This document shows, piece after piece, positions 24,358 through 33,554 of a stretch of DNA of 64,000 nucleotides. This DNA is from Mycobacterium sp. 141 (GTDB taxonomy: Bacteria > Actinomycetota > Actinomycetes > Mycobacteriales > Mycobacteriaceae). The stretch covers positions 87,017 through 151,016 of the forward strand of contig NZ_KB908263.1 in the NCBI RefSeq assembly GCF_000382405.1, read 5' to 3'. Below the pieces are notes generated by a model that searched no databases, was not told the DNA's origin, and worked only from the letters and a program-made list of their open reading frames with translations. Position numbers and translations under genes: made by a program. Position 1 is the stretch's first letter, and every line of letters begins with the position of its first letter.

Positions 24358-25473
24358 TCATCGTCCCCAACGCTGCGCCATCGCCACGGCGCTACTCTCC
24401 ATCGAGCGTACCCATCGCGGGTCGAGGATCGATGTCAAACCACGACCCCGGACGTAATCGTCGAATGCCTCGGCCGTCGTCCACTTTGGACTGTAGCCCA
24501 GATCCCTGTGCATACGCGCAGTGTCCATGACCCGGCCGTAGCTGAGATAGTTCAGCTGTTCCCGGTCGAGTTCGGTGCTGTGGGTCGCCCGGCTCAGCGA
24601 ATCCGCAACGGCCAGTGCCGAACGTGGCACCGGCAGTGGCAGCCGGCCCGATCGACGGATGGCCTGGCTCATCATGATGATGCCCGAGCCACCGATGTTG
24701 AACGTGCCGGGCCTACCCGCGACCGTGGCCCGCTCCAATGCCCCCAGCGCGTCCTGCTCGTGCAACAGCTGCAGCCGGGCGTCATGCCCGATCACCGTGG
24801 GCACGACCGGGCCGGCCAGGTACCGCGACAGCGCGGTGTCCATCGCGGGCCCGATCATGTTGGCAAGCCGCAGGATGGTCACCGCGATATCGGGACGCCG
24901 CCGGGCCAGCCCGCGGGCATACCCCTCGATGTCGATGCTGTCGCGCGCGAACCCTTCGCCGGGCGGCCGGCGGGCGCTGGTGTCCTCGGTGAACATCACC
25001 GGGTCGCGAGAACTCGAGCCGTACACCTCGGAGGTCGACTTCAGCACCACCCGGCGTACCGACGGTGTCTTCTGACAAGCTGCGAACAGCTGGATCGCAC
25101 CCATCACGTTGAGTTCCTTCAACGTGGCTCGGCCGCCGGATCGGGGCGCGTACGACGCAGCCGCGGCATGCACCACGGTGTCGACGTCCCCGTTCCGGAT
25201 CACCTTGGCGATGAACGGGTTACGGATATCGGCCCGGACGAACTCGGCCCGACCCATCCGACGGAGCAGATCCTTGCTCGGCGTGATCGCGTCTACCGCG
25301 ATCACATGGCTGATCAACGGATTCTGCGCCAGCCTCGCGGTCAGATAACCGCCGAGGAACCGGCAGGCCCCCGTGACCAGAACCACCTTGGGATGGGGCG
25401 CCGCGTCGGTGGATTCTGTGCCACCTGAACCACCGGTGTTGCCTGGCGAGCGCCCTCGACCATCAGAATCCAT
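24358..25473 (-). CDS. galE2: NAD-dependent epimerase/dehydratase (extended SDR)
   Basis: A 371-residue extended SDR. The nucleotide-binding motif is VLVTGACRFLGGYL (a variant of GxxGxxG), with the NAD-binding acidic residue in VIAVDAIT. A YxxxK catalytic motif is not obvious, and residues around EGYARGLARRRP stand in its place, so catalysis is uncertain. SDR segments such as VDTVVHAAAASYA and RVVLKSTSEVYG are present. The position matches M. tuberculosis galE2. A C-terminal segment (YSPKWTTAEAFDDYV) is typical of sugar-nucleotide epimerases. Probably cotranscribed with bS22 upstream and the acyltransferase downstream. Confidence 0.82.
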   Translation of the reverse strand: MDSDGRGRSPGNTGGSGGTESTDAAPHPKVVLVTGACRFLGGYLTARLAQNPLISHVIAVDAITPSKDLLRRMGRAEFVRADIRNPFIAKVIRNGDVDTVVHAAAASYAPRSGGRATLKELNVMGAIQLFAACQKTPSVRRVVLKSTSEVYGSSSRDPVMFTEDTSARRPPGEGFARDSIDIEGYARGLARRRPDIAVTILRLANMIGPAMDTALSRYLAGPVVPTVIGHDARLQLLHEQDALGALERATVAGRPGTFNIGGSGIIMMSQAIRRSGRLPLPVPRSALAVADSLSRATHSTELDREQLNYLSYGRVMDTARMHRDLGYSPKWTTAEAFDDYVRGRGLTSILDPRWVRSMESSAVAMAQRWGR

Positions 25474-25502
25474 CGACTTAGCCTAACGGCCGGGCCTGAA
25501 AG

Positions 25503-25604
25503 CTACTTGCCGAGCTTTCTGCGCTGCACCCGAGTGCGTCGAAGCAGCTTGCGGTGCTTCTTCTTCGACATGCGCTTACGACGCTTCTTGATGACTGAAC
25601 CCAT
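25503..25604 (-). CDS. Small ribosomal subunit protein bS22 (33 residues)
   Basis: A 33-residue, extremely basic protein, [20 protein letters not shown] followed by [13 protein letters not shown]. This is the mycobacterial 30S protein bS22 (AURKAIP1/COX24-like motif), first seen in mycobacterial ribosome structures. Half its residues are Lys or Arg. It is short enough to be missed by length filters. It lies between the small HTH gene and galE2, the conserved position in mycobacteria. A perfect hairpin lies 35 nt upstream of its ATG. Confidence 0.95.
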
Positions 25605-25638
25605 AAATCCCGGTGACTCCGCTACCTAGACAGCTATT

Positions 25639-25669
25639 GGTTGACCCGGTCACTTTACCCGGGTCAACC
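25639..25669 (-). terminator. Perfect 11-bp hairpin between the HTH gene and bS22
   Basis: GGTTGACCCGG and CCGGGTCAACC form a perfect 11-bp stem with a 9-nt loop, 25 nt after the HTH-gene stop and 35 nt before the bS22 start, all on the minus strand. It has no U-tract. It may terminate or attenuate read-through from the HTH gene, or form a leader structure for bS22. Confidence 0.55.
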
Positions 25670-25693
25670 AGGGAAACAGAAAACGGCTGCCGC

Positions 25694-25924
25694 TTAGCCC
25701 GCGTCGAAGTAGGAGGTCTCCAGCAGATCGTGGACCGCCTTGGCATGCACGCGGAACGAGCGCCCCACCCGTACCGCAGGCAACTCGCCGTTGTGCACCA
25801 ACCGGTACACCGTCATCTTCGACACCCTCATCAGGTTCGCCACCTCGGCGACTGTGAGAAATTGAGCTCGAGGCTGACCGTCGCCAGCCGAATCCCGCGC
25901 CGATGGCCCGTTCATAGACGTCAT
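25694..25924 (-). CDS. Excisionase/BldC-type helix-turn-helix protein
   Basis: A 76-residue MerR-like winged-helix DNA-binding protein: FLTVAEVANLMRVSKMTVYRL is the HTH, followed by the wing VHNGELPAVRVGRSFRVH. It is nearly identical by eye to the small regulator conserved next to proC in mycobacteria and is related to BldC of Streptomyces. Probably a DNA-binding architectural regulator. The target is not evident from sequence. ATG start at 25924. Confidence 0.92.
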   Translation of the reverse strand: MTSMNGPSARDSAGDGQPRAQFLTVAEVANLMRVSKMTVYRLVHNGELPAVRVGRSFRVHAKAVHDLLETSYFDAG

Positions 25925-26062
25925 CGCAACCCAATCAATCAGGCACGGACAGTTCCAGCGGCTTCCCCACCGCTGGCACCAATCCGCGCATACAAAGGGA
26001 GAATAGCGTGGCAGGTGGGGTTACTGCGACGGGTGTGGGCTAATCCGTCGGAAATTACCTAA

Positions 26063-26932
26063 TTACTCTGCTGTAATTCCTAGCTGCTCAGAACGTGTTT
26101 TCGCAGCCTCGACGGCGTTGGCCAGAGCCGCCCGGAACCCGCCGCGCTCGAGTTCACGCAGCCCAGCGGCAGTGGTGCCGGCCGGGGAGGTCACCATGGC
26201 GCGCAGCGACGCAGCCGTGGTGTCCAGCGCGGCGCCTCCGGCGGCATTCACCTCATCGAGGCGTTCCAGCAGCATCGCGGCCGATCCGGCCATCGTCTGA
26301 ACCACCAGATCCGTCGCCACCGCACGCGACAACCCGGACGCCACGCCGGCATCCACGAGTGCCTCGACCATCAGGAAGAAGTACGCCGGCCCAGAACCCG
26401 AGACCGCCGTGACGGCGTCCAGTTGCGCCTCGGCGACGGTGATGACCCCGCCGACGGCGTCGAAGATTGCCGCGACCTCTTTGAGCTGTTCGGGGGTGGC
26501 GAATCGCCCGGGAGCCATCGCGCTGATGCCGCCGCCGACCAGGATGGGCGTATTGGGCATGACGCGGATCACGGGTGCTCCAGCGGGCAGTTTGGCCTCG
26601 TAGAAGGGGGTGCCCACGCCTGCGGCGATGGAGACGAACACCTGCTCGGTCTCACCCTCGGCCTGTGCCGCGACGCCGGCGATCTCGTCGACCACGGATT
26701 CCACATCGCTGGGCTTGACCGCGACGACGACGTAGGCGGCGTTATCCGCGGCGTCGGCCACTGAGGTGACCAGCACCGAGTACTTCTCCGCCAGATACTT
26801 GGCCCGGTCGGGATGCTTCTCGGCGACCACCAGATCCTTGACCTGCCGCCCAGCCCGTAACAAGCCGGACAGCAGGGCTTCGCCCATGCTTCCGCCACCG
26901 ATGATCGCGATTCTCGACATGGGCCACAGCAT
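26063..26932 (-). CDS. proC: Pyrroline-5-carboxylate reductase
   Basis: Last step of proline synthesis, NAD(P)H-dependent. 289 residues. Rossmann motif IAIIGGGSMGEALLSGLLRAG; the family C-terminal signature region AVSGSGPAYFFLMVEALVDAGV and TMAGSAAMLLER; then TSPAGTTAAGLRELERGGFR. Start taken at ATG 26932 (MLWPMSRIAII). ATG 26920 (MSRIAII) is equally plausible. Confidence 0.96.
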   Translation of the reverse strand: MLWPMSRIAIIGGGSMGEALLSGLLRAGRQVKDLVVAEKHPDRAKYLAEKYSVLVTSVADAADNAAYVVVAVKPSDVESVVDEIAGVAAQAEGETEQVFVSIAAGVGTPFYEAKLPAGAPVIRVMPNTPILVGGGISAMAPGRFATPEQLKEVAAIFDAVGGVITVAEAQLDAVTAVSGSGPAYFFLMVEALVDAGVASGLSRAVATDLVVQTMAGSAAMLLERLDEVNAAGGAALDTTAASLRAMVTSPAGTTAAGLRELERGGFRAALANAVEAAKTRSEQLGITAE

Positions 26933-26963
26933 TGCATGACCGACCGCGGACCGAACCGACGCC

Positions 26964-27809
26964 TCAGCGCATCAGATGGGCCCGGGCGAACTGCAGTGAC
27001 TCGGTCAACAGCGCGTCCCGCTCGGTGGTCGTGCGTGCGCTGGACGTGGTGACCTCCAGGATCACGTGCCCCGAGAAATCCCCACCCGCCAGCATCTGGC
27101 ACACCTCGGCGGTGGGCTGGGTACCGCGGCCGGGGACCAGGTGCTCGTCGGTTGATGCGCCGTTGCCGTCGCACAGGTGCAGATGCACCAACCCGTCACC
27201 CATCCGGCGGGCCATGTCCAGTGCGTCGGTGCCCGCGGTCGCACTGTGGCTGAGGTCGAGCGTGTAGTGGGCGTGATTGCCGTCCAGCGGGTCGTAGGAC
27301 GGAGCGAACGCGGAGATGCCGGGTCCTGGCTTACCGCCGCGCTTTCGCATCCTCTCGATGGACGTTGAGCCCGCGCCGAAGAAGCGGTCGGAGCGAAACG
27401 GGAACATGTTCTCCACCGCGATCATCACGTCGCTGTCGGCCTCAAGCGCCGCCACCTGCTCGCTGAATCCGTCGGCGTAGCGGCGCTGCCAGCGGAATGG
27501 CGGATGCACCACGACGGTCTGGGCACCCAGCTGTTCGGCGGCGCGCACGCTGCGTTCGAGCTTGGGTATCGGATTGGCACCCCACACGCGCTGGGAGATC
27601 AGCAGGCACGGCGCATGCACCGACAGCACCGGCATGTCGTAGCGAGTGGACATGGCCGCAATGGCTTCTATGTCCTGGCTGACGGATTCCGCCCACACCA
27701 TGAGTTCGACGCCGTCGTACCCGAGCCGGGCCGCGTGTTCGAAAGCGGCCTCGGTCCTCAGTGGATAGACCGAGGCAGTGGACAGGCCGACCTTGATGGC
27801 AGGGCGCAC
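26964..27809 (-). CDS. Sugar phosphate isomerase/epimerase-like TIM-barrel protein
   Basis: A 281-residue AP-endonuclease-2-like TIM barrel. It opens VGLSTASVYPLRTEAAFEHAARLGYDGVELMVW, with metal-type acidic residues in VMIAVENMF and LDLSHSATAGTDAL, and a HLCDGNGASTDEHLVPGRGTQP loop with a likely metal-binding His and Asp. Substrate unknown. Neighbouring genes are proC and an acidic membrane protein, a conserved mycobacterial arrangement. Confidence 0.82.
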   Translation of the reverse strand: MRPAIKVGLSTASVYPLRTEAAFEHAARLGYDGVELMVWAESVSQDIEAIAAMSTRYDMPVLSVHAPCLLISQRVWGANPIPKLERSVRAAEQLGAQTVVVHPPFRWQRRYADGFSEQVAALEADSDVMIAVENMFPFRSDRFFGAGSTSIERMRKRGGKPGPGISAFAPSYDPLDGNHAHYTLDLSHSATAGTDALDMARRMGDGLVHLHLCDGNGASTDEHLVPGRGTQPTAEVCQMLAGGDFSGHVILEVTTSSARTTTERDALLTESLQFARAHLMR

Positions 27810-27831
27810 GAGGTAACTGTCTACCGGCTTA

Positions 27832-28881
27832 TCAGCTCGCCTGCAGTAGTGCCAGAGGCCCGAACGTGACTAGCGCACCCACGGCCACCGCGGTCAGGGT
27901 GCTGCCGATGTCCTCGGTCTTGCGGACCACCCGCACTCCCCCGGCCAGGCCGAGAATGACCAGGACGCCGAGCATCAGCGCGACGATGGTGTTCCACTTC
28001 CACAGCTGATCGAACGCGATGAACAGGCCGGCCCCGAAGGCCACCGCGATGATGCACTGACCGACCACCCACAAGCCTCGCACCACAGTCGAGCCGCCCG
28101 ATGCGGTCCCGGAGTCATCTTCATCGTGTTCATCGTGCTCGTCGAGATCGTGGGTTTCGTCGGGCTCGGCGTCGTCGTCGGGCTCATCGTGCTCGTCACG
28201 GTCGTCGAGATCGATGTCCTCGGGCCCGGGGCCGCGCCGACGGTCCACGTCTTCGGCGACTGACTGGCCGCCGAAGAGCGGACCCAGCGTAGAGCCCAGA
28301 TACGTGGGCCGGTTGTCGTCTTCGGTGGAATCGTCGTCGTCTTCTGTCTCGTCCAGGAAATCCGGACTCATGCGCTCGGCCCCGGTGCCCGACGGCCGGT
28401 AGTCACGCAGCGCACTCTGGTACTGCGGTCGGCGCGTGCTCGGCTTGAACTCGACCGGCTCCGGATCGGCGTCGCGCGCCTCCAGGTGGGCCTGGTAGTC
28501 GCTTTCCGCGTCGGTCACCGCATCGGCCGGGACCTCGGACTGCGCTTCCGCGTCGTCGGTCTCGTCGGTCGCGTCAGTCCCATCGGCCTCGTCGGACTCG
28601 GACGGGACGACACTGACCACCTCGGCGTCATCCGGCGCGGTCGGCTGCTTCGTCTCGTTCGTCTCGGCAGGCTGCTCCGCGGGAGATTCCTCCGGCTCGT
28701 CGGCCCGTTCTACGACGATCGGGATCTCACCGGTGAGTTCGGCGACCGTCACGGCGTCGCTGTTGCCCCGGCGCCGCCGCCGGCGTCCGCCGACGGGCGG
28801 CGCGCCGATGGTGCCGTTCTTTGCCAGCAGTTCCGCAACCGAGATCGGCCGGGTGGCGAGGCTGTCTTCTGGTCCAGTCAT
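27832..28881 (-). CDS. Acidic membrane protein with C-terminal membrane helices
   Basis: A 349-residue protein (Rv0497-like position). An N-terminal segment (ISVAELLAKNGTIGAPPVGGRRRRRRG) resembles a motif seen in several mycobacterial membrane proteins. Then comes a very acidic, low-complexity middle with Asp-Glu-His runs such as DEHDEHDEDDSG and DEPDDDAEPDETHDLDEHDE, and three predicted membrane helices near the C-terminus (LWVVGQCIIAVAFGAGLFIA; TIVALMLGVLVILGLAGGV; TLTAVAVGALVTFGPLALL). The large acidic region is presumably cytoplasmic. Function unknown. Lies 30 nt after the ppx-like gene. Confidence 0.8.
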   Translation of the reverse strand: MTGPEDSLATRPISVAELLAKNGTIGAPPVGGRRRRRRGNSDAVTVAELTGEIPIVVERADEPEESPAEQPAETNETKQPTAPDDAEVVSVVPSESDEADGTDATDETDDAEAQSEVPADAVTDAESDYQAHLEARDADPEPVEFKPSTRRPQYQSALRDYRPSGTGAERMSPDFLDETEDDDDSTEDDNRPTYLGSTLGPLFGGQSVAEDVDRRRGPGPEDIDLDDRDEHDEPDDDAEPDETHDLDEHDEHDEDDSGTASGGSTVVRGLWVVGQCIIAVAFGAGLFIAFDQLWKWNTIVALMLGVLVILGLAGGVRVVRKTEDIGSTLTAVAVGALVTFGPLALLQAS

Positions 28882-28911
28882 GTCCTGTATTGCCTTTGGG
28901 GCTAGCTATTC

Positions 28912-29883
28912 CTAACGTCCAACATCCCGCGTCGGTGTCTGCACCAGGGCGGTGCCGTCGGCCTCGCTGTCGAGTTTCCGCAGAATCAGCCCCTCCCGCA
29001 ACGCCCACGGGCAAATATCGACTGATTCGACTTCGAGGGCCCGCATGCTGGCTTCAGCTACCAAAGCTCCGGCCACGATCTGTGGCGCCCGCTCGGCACT
29101 CACCCCTTCCAGTTCGGCACGGTCTGCCGCCGTCATCCTAGAGATGAAAGCTATGAGCTGTCTTAATCCGGCCGCGGTGAGTGTCCGCTTGACCCGCGGG
29201 CCCGCCCCCGAGGGTGCCGAACCCGTCAATCTGGCCAGTGATCGGAAGGTCTTCGAGGTGGCCACAGCCAGATCAGGACGACCGGCGGCGCCCATGGTCG
29301 TGCCGGCCTCGGACAGCTCGGTCGCGAGCCAATCCCGCAGCATCGCGACACGACGCCGGCCGGGTGGATCGTCGGGCAACCACTCCCGGGTCAACCGGCC
29401 TGCGCCCAGCGGCAGCGAGAGCGCCACCTCGGGCTCCTCGTCGACACCGCTGGAAAGTTCCAGCGAACCGCCGCCGATGTCGATGTTGACGATCCGGCCC
29501 GCACTCCAGCCGTACCAGCGGCGCACCGCCAGGAACGTCAGCCGGGATTCGTCTACCCCGCTGAGCACGCGCAGGCTGACGCCGGTCTCCGACCGCACCC
29601 TGGCCAGCACGTCCTCGGAATTGGTGGCATCGCGCACCGCCGACGTGGCAAACGTCATGAGCTCGGCGCATCCGGAGCTGGTGGCGATTTTGGCGAACTC
29701 GTCGACGGTCTCGATCAGCTTGTCCGCACCGCGCCGGGTGAGCTTGCCGGACGAGTCGATGGCCTCGGCCAGCCGCAATGCCGCCTTGGTCGAACTCATC
29801 GGGGTCGGATGGCCACCGCGATGAGCGTCCACCACGAGTAGATGGACCGTGTTACTGCCCACATCGAGCACGCCTAACCGCAC
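28912..29883 (-). CDS. ppx1: Ppx/GppA-family exopolyphosphatase
   Basis: A 323-residue protein of the ASKHA fold. N-terminal phosphate loop VLDVGSNTVHLLVVDA, the catalytic-type region ELMTFATSAVRDATN, and the second phosphate loop VNIDIGGGSLELSSG. Family enzymes remove terminal phosphate from polyphosphate or hydrolyse (p)ppGpp. At this length it is the short, two-domain type. It lies near senX3-regX3, and a PPK2 gene is elsewhere in the window, consistent with phosphate-linked physiology. Confidence 0.9.
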   Translation of the reverse strand: MRLGVLDVGSNTVHLLVVDAHRGGHPTPMSSTKAALRLAEAIDSSGKLTRRGADKLIETVDEFAKIATSSGCAELMTFATSAVRDATNSEDVLARVRSETGVSLRVLSGVDESRLTFLAVRRWYGWSAGRIVNIDIGGGSLELSSGVDEEPEVALSLPLGAGRLTREWLPDDPPGRRRVAMLRDWLATELSEAGTTMGAAGRPDLAVATSKTFRSLARLTGSAPSGAGPRVKRTLTAAGLRQLIAFISRMTAADRAELEGVSAERAPQIVAGALVAEASMRALEVESVDICPWALREGLILRKLDSEADGTALVQTPTRDVGR

Positions 29884-29987
29884 GCCCCAAACCTATCGGG
29901 TGACCTGTCGGCTTCCGTGCCCGGTACCGCCGAGACGCGATCGCGAAATAAGTCGGGTTCAGCCGGATACGAGTAGCGTTTCCGACC

Positions 29988-30764
29988 GTGACGGACGTGC
30001 ATCCCGGGGAAGTCGAACTGGACTTTGCGCGCGAGTGGGTGGAGTTCTACGACCCCGACGACGCGGAGCATCTCATCGCGGCCGACATGACCTGGTTGTT
30101 GTCCCGCTGGACGTGCGTGTTCGGTACACCGGCCTGCCAGGGCACGGTGGCCGGCCGCCCCGATGACGGGTGCTGCTCGCACGGTGCGTTCCTGTCCGAC
30201 GACGACGATCGGGCCCGGCTCGATGACGCGGTCAAACAGCTCACCGATTCCGATTGGCAGTTCCGCGACAAGGGTTTGGGGCGCAAGGGCTATCTGGAAG
30301 ACGACGAGTACGACGGCCAGCCCAATCTGCGCACCCGAAAGTACAAGGGCGCCTGCATCTTCCTGAATCGGCCCGGTTTCCCGGGCGGGATCGGCTGCGC
30401 GCTGCACAGCAAGGCGCTCAAGATCGGCGTCGAACCGCTGACGATGAAGCCTGATGTGTGCTGGCAGTTGCCGATTCGGCGCAGTCAGGACTGGCTGACC
30501 CGGCCCGACGGCACACAGGTGCTGCGGACCGTCATCACCGAGTACGACCGGCGCGGCTGGGGCGAGGGCGGCGCGGATCTGCACTGGTACTGCACCGGCG
30601 ATCCGGCCGCGCACGTCGGCACCAAACAGGTGTGGGAGTCCTACGCACCCGAACTGACGGCACTCCTCGGCGAGAAGGCCTATGCGGAGCTGGCCGCAAT
30701 GTGCAAGCGGCGCAGCAGCTTGGGGCTCATTGCGATCCACCCGGCCACCCGCGCGGCCGAGTAG
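29988..30764 (+). CDS. Conserved cysteine-rich protein (Rv0495c-like, DUF3109-type)
   Basis: A 258-residue soluble protein with a conserved cysteine set: C in [16 protein letters not shown] in [13 protein letters not shown] in [12 protein letters not shown] in [12 protein letters not shown], and later CWQLP and WYCTGD. This is compatible with a metal- or Fe-S-binding site like those of YkgJ/DUF3109 proteins. It starts at GTG 29988 ([13 protein letters not shown]) and is divergent from the ppx gene. The position is conserved in mycobacteria. Molecular function is not established from sequence. Confidence 0.8.
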   Translation: MTDVHPGEVELDFAREWVEFYDPDDAEHLIAADMTWLLSRWTCVFGTPACQGTVAGRPDDGCCSHGAFLSDDDDRARLDDAVKQLTDSDWQFRDKGLGRKGYLEDDEYDGQPNLRTRKYKGACIFLNRPGFPGGIGCALHSKALKIGVEPLTMKPDVCWQLPIRRSQDWLTRPDGTQVLRTVITEYDRRGWGEGGADLHWYCTGDPAAHVGTKQVWESYAPELTALLGEKAYAELAAMCKRRSSLGLIAIHPATRAAE

Positions 30765-30773
30765 GAGCCGGCC

Positions 30774-31460
30774 TCAGCCCTCCAGCTTGTAACCCAGCCC
30801 GCGCACCGTGACCAGATGCACCGGGTTGGCCGGATCGGCCTCGATCTTGGAGCGCAGCCGCTTGACATGCACGTCAAGGGTTTTGGTGTCGCCGACGTAG
30901 TCGGCACCCCACACGCGGTCGATGAGCTGACCGCGGGTGAGTACTCGGCCGCTGTTGCGCATCAGGTATTCGAGCAGGTCGAATTCCTTGAGCGGCAACG
31001 TGATCTGCTCCCCGTTGACGCTGACCACGTGGCGTTCGACATCCATGCGGACCGGGCCGGCTTCCAGCACGCCGTCGCCGGCTGCTGTGTCGTCGGAGTC
31101 CGATCCGCGGCGCAGCACGGCCCGGATCCGCGCGATCAGCTCACGCGCCGAATACGGCTTGGTGACATAGTCGTCGGCGCCCAGTTCGAGCCCCACGACC
31201 TTGTCGATCTCACTGTCCCGGGCGGTCACCATGATCACCGGCACGCTCGAGCGGGACCGCAGCTGCTTGCAGACGTCGGTGCCGCTCATCCCCGGCAGCA
31301 TCAGGTCCAGCAGCACGATATCGGCGCCGGAACGGTCGAATTCGGCTAGGGCGGAAGGACCGTCGGCCACCACGGTGGTCTCGAAACCCTCCTTGCGGAG
31401 CAGGAATGCCAGGGGATCGGCCAGCGACTCCTCGTCCTCAACGATCAACACGCTGGTCAT
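30774..31460 (-). CDS. regX3: OmpR/PhoB-type response regulator RegX3
   Basis: A 228-residue response regulator controlling the phosphate-starvation response. Receiver domain with acidic pocket E8-D9-E10, phospho-acceptor D52 in DIVLLDLMLPG, a T in VTARD and K in YVTKPYS. The winged-helix DNA-binding domain includes EFDLLEYLMRNSGRVLTRGQL and YVGDTKTLDVHVKRLRSKIE. I start it at ATG 31460 (MTSVLIVEDEE), 20 nt after senX3; the reading frame could begin 7 codons earlier. There is no MIRU-type repeat in the short senX3-regX3 gap. Confidence 0.97.
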   Translation of the reverse strand: MTSVLIVEDEESLADPLAFLLRKEGFETTVVADGPSALAEFDRSGADIVLLDLMLPGMSGTDVCKQLRSRSSVPVIMVTARDSEIDKVVGLELGADDYVTKPYSARELIARIRAVLRRGSDSDDTAAGDGVLEAGPVRMDVERHVVSVNGEQITLPLKEFDLLEYLMRNSGRVLTRGQLIDRVWGADYVGDTKTLDVHVKRLRSKIEADPANPVHLVTVRGLGYKLEG

Positions 31461-31480
31461 CGAAGTAATCGGTCCTCTCA

Positions 31481-32665
31481 TTAGGCTACATCGTCGGATT
31501 CATCGTGATATCGGTCGTGATGGGGGTACGCGGGGATCGACAACGTGAACGTCGACCCGGTTCCCGGCTGACTCCACAGCCGGATCGTTCCGTTGTGATT
31601 GGCCGCCACATGTTTGACGATGGCCAACCCGAGTCCGGTGCCGCCGGTGGCCCGTGACCGCGCCTTGTCCACCCGGAAGAACCGCTCGAACACCCGCTCC
31701 TGGTCGGCCTTGGCGATGCCGATCCCACGGTCGGTCACCGCGATCTCGACGTTGCCCCCGCGCCGGCGGCGGCTGATGGACACACCGGAACCGTTAGGCG
31801 AGTACGCAATCGCATTGGAGACCAGGTTGGCGATGGCGGTCACCAGCAGGGCTTCGTCGCCCAGCACCCGGTAACCGGTCGGGGCGTCGGTGGTGATGGA
31901 GATGTCGGCGTTGTCGGCGGCCACCTTGTGCCGGGACAACGCCTCGGCCACCACGGTGTCGACGTCGACGGCGTCCAGGTCGGGCAGCCGTTCGCCACCC
32001 TGCAGCCGGGACAGCTCGATGAGCTCGCCCACCATGTCGGCGAGCCGGTGTGATTCGGCGAGCATCTTGTTGGCGAAGTGCCGCACGGTGTCAGGGTCGT
32101 CAGCCGAGGCCAGCAGGGCTTCGGCCAGCACGCCCAGCGCCCCCACCGGGGTCTTCAGCTCGTGACTGACGTTGGCCACGAAATCACGCCGAGTCGCTTC
32201 CATTCTCGCGTGCTCGGACTGGTCGTCGGCATAGACGACGGCGAACCGCCGGTCGTGGTCGGTGAGCAGTTTGACCGTGCCTCGCACCGAGAGGCCCGAC
32301 CGGCCCGGGTTGGCCACCTTGCGGGGTGAGAGGTCGACCTCGATGTCGTGACCGGTGGCGAACATCTGCTCGGCAGCGCGCCAGGCCCGTTCGTCGAGCA
32401 GACGGTCTCGCACCACGCCCAGCTCATCGGCCCGGTCGTTGGTGTAGACCACGTCGTTGAACGTGTCGACCACCACGATGCCGACCGGTGAGAGCGACAC
32501 GATGTGCTGCAGCATCTGCGAGACGGTCAGACCGGCCTCGTCGGCGGCCTGCAGGTCTCGTCCGGCCCTGATCCGCGGTATCAGCCCGGCTCCGATGCCC
32601 AGCCCCAGGGCCAACGCAAGCGCTGCGACGACCACAGTCAGCAATAGCGCCGACACAACACCCAC
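31481..32665 (-). CDS. senX3: Sensor histidine kinase SenX3
   Basis: A 394-residue membrane histidine kinase. An N-terminal membrane segment ([21 protein letters not shown]), a PAS-like domain ([24 protein letters not shown]), the H-box [16 protein letters not shown] with H168, the N-box [12 protein letters not shown], and the G-boxes DRGIGIA and GTGLGLAIV. It phosphorylates RegX3 in response to phosphate status. A direct-repeat PHO-box-like element lies about 95-120 nt upstream of its start. Confidence 0.97.
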   Translation of the reverse strand: MGVVSALLLTVVVAALALALGLGIGAGLIPRIRAGRDLQAADEAGLTVSQMLQHIVSLSPVGIVVVDTFNDVVYTNDRADELGVVRDRLLDERAWRAAEQMFATGHDIEVDLSPRKVANPGRSGLSVRGTVKLLTDHDRRFAVVYADDQSEHARMEATRRDFVANVSHELKTPVGALGVLAEALLASADDPDTVRHFANKMLAESHRLADMVGELIELSRLQGGERLPDLDAVDVDTVVAEALSRHKVAADNADISITTDAPTGYRVLGDEALLVTAIANLVSNAIAYSPNGSGVSISRRRRGGNVEIAVTDRGIGIAKADQERVFERFFRVDKARSRATGGTGLGLAIVKHVAANHNGTIRLWSQPGTGSTFTLSIPAYPHHDRYHDESDDVA

Positions 32666-32757
32666 GCAAAAATCGTACGCATCCGGTGAAAGTCATCCCA
32701 GCAGAGTGCAGCCAAATCGGGACAAGTCACACAACCAAACACAACAGTTCGGTCTAT

Positions 32758-32785
32758 GTTTACCGGGGTTCACCGGCTGTTTGCC
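32758..32785 (-). promoter_or_regulatory. PHO-box-like triple direct repeat upstream of senX3
   Basis: GTTTACC, GTTCACC and GTTTGCC begin at 32758, 32768 and 32779, a 10-11 bp period as in PHO boxes of actinobacterial PhoP/RegX3. The element reads in this orientation on the plus strand, between the gpmA stop and the senX3 start. RegX3 autoregulation of this operon is established in mycobacteria; that this is the site is inference. Confidence 0.5.
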
Positions 32786-32797
32786 GAATGTCCGGAC

Positions 32798-33541
32798 TTA
32801 CTTCTTGGCGCCCTGGGCTGCGACGGCGGCCGCACCCGCGGCCGCGGCCTCGGGATCCAGGTACTCCCCGCCTGCCACCAGCGGCTTGAGGCTCTCGTCC
32901 AGGTCGTAGCGCAGCGGGACACCGGTCGGGATGTTCAGCTCGACGACGTCGTCGTCCGACATCCCGTCGAGATACTTGACCAGCGCGCGCAGCGAGTTTC
33001 CGTGGGCGACGATCAGCACGGTCTTGCCGGCTTGCAACTCGGGCACGATCGTGGACTCGTAGTACGGCACGAACCGGGCCACCACGTCCTTGAGGCATTC
33101 GGTCAGCGGCCCGCCGTCGATGTCGGCGTACCGCGGATCGGCATCCTGGCTGAACTCGCTGCCCTTCTCGATCGGTGGCGGCGGCGTGTCGTAGCTGCGC
33201 CGCCACGCCATGAACTGCTCTTCGCCGTACTTCTCTTTGGTGGCCGCCTTGTCGAGGCCCTGCAGCGCACCGTAGTGCCGCTCGTTGAGCCGCCAGTCCC
33301 GCTGCACCGGGATCCAATGCCGGTCGGCCTTGTCCAACGCGAGGTTCGCCGTGTTGATGGCACGACGCAGCAGCGAGGTGAACACCACGTCGGGCAGCAC
33401 CCCCTGCTCGGCCAGCAGTTCGCCACCACGGACCGCTTCTGCGCGGCCCTTTTCGGTGAGATCGACGTCCACCCATCCGGTGAACAGGTTCTTCTGGTTC
33501 CAGTCGGACTCACCATGGCGGAGCAAGATCAGCGTCGGCAT
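32798..33541 (-). CDS. gpmA: 2,3-bisphosphoglycerate-dependent phosphoglycerate mutase
   Basis: Interconverts 3- and 2-phosphoglycerate in glycolysis and gluconeogenesis. 247 residues. Phosphohistidine motif [12 protein letters not shown] (H9), then [24 protein letters not shown], and the second catalytic His in [17 protein letters not shown]. The tail is Ala-rich and ends in KK. It lies 13 nt downstream of the YbjN-like gene and upstream of senX3 on the same strand, as in other mycobacteria, although the LysE-type gene between them in M. tuberculosis is absent. Confidence 0.98.
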   Translation of the reverse strand: MPTLILLRHGESDWNQKNLFTGWVDVDLTEKGRAEAVRGGELLAEQGVLPDVVFTSLLRRAINTANLALDKADRHWIPVQRDWRLNERHYGALQGLDKAATKEKYGEEQFMAWRRSYDTPPPPIEKGSEFSQDADPRYADIDGGPLTECLKDVVARFVPYYESTIVPELQAGKTVLIVAHGNSLRALVKYLDGMSDDDVVELNIPTGVPLRYDLDESLKPLVAGGEYLDPEAAAAGAAAVAAQGAKK

Positions 33542-33554
33542 GGCGGTTATCCTT

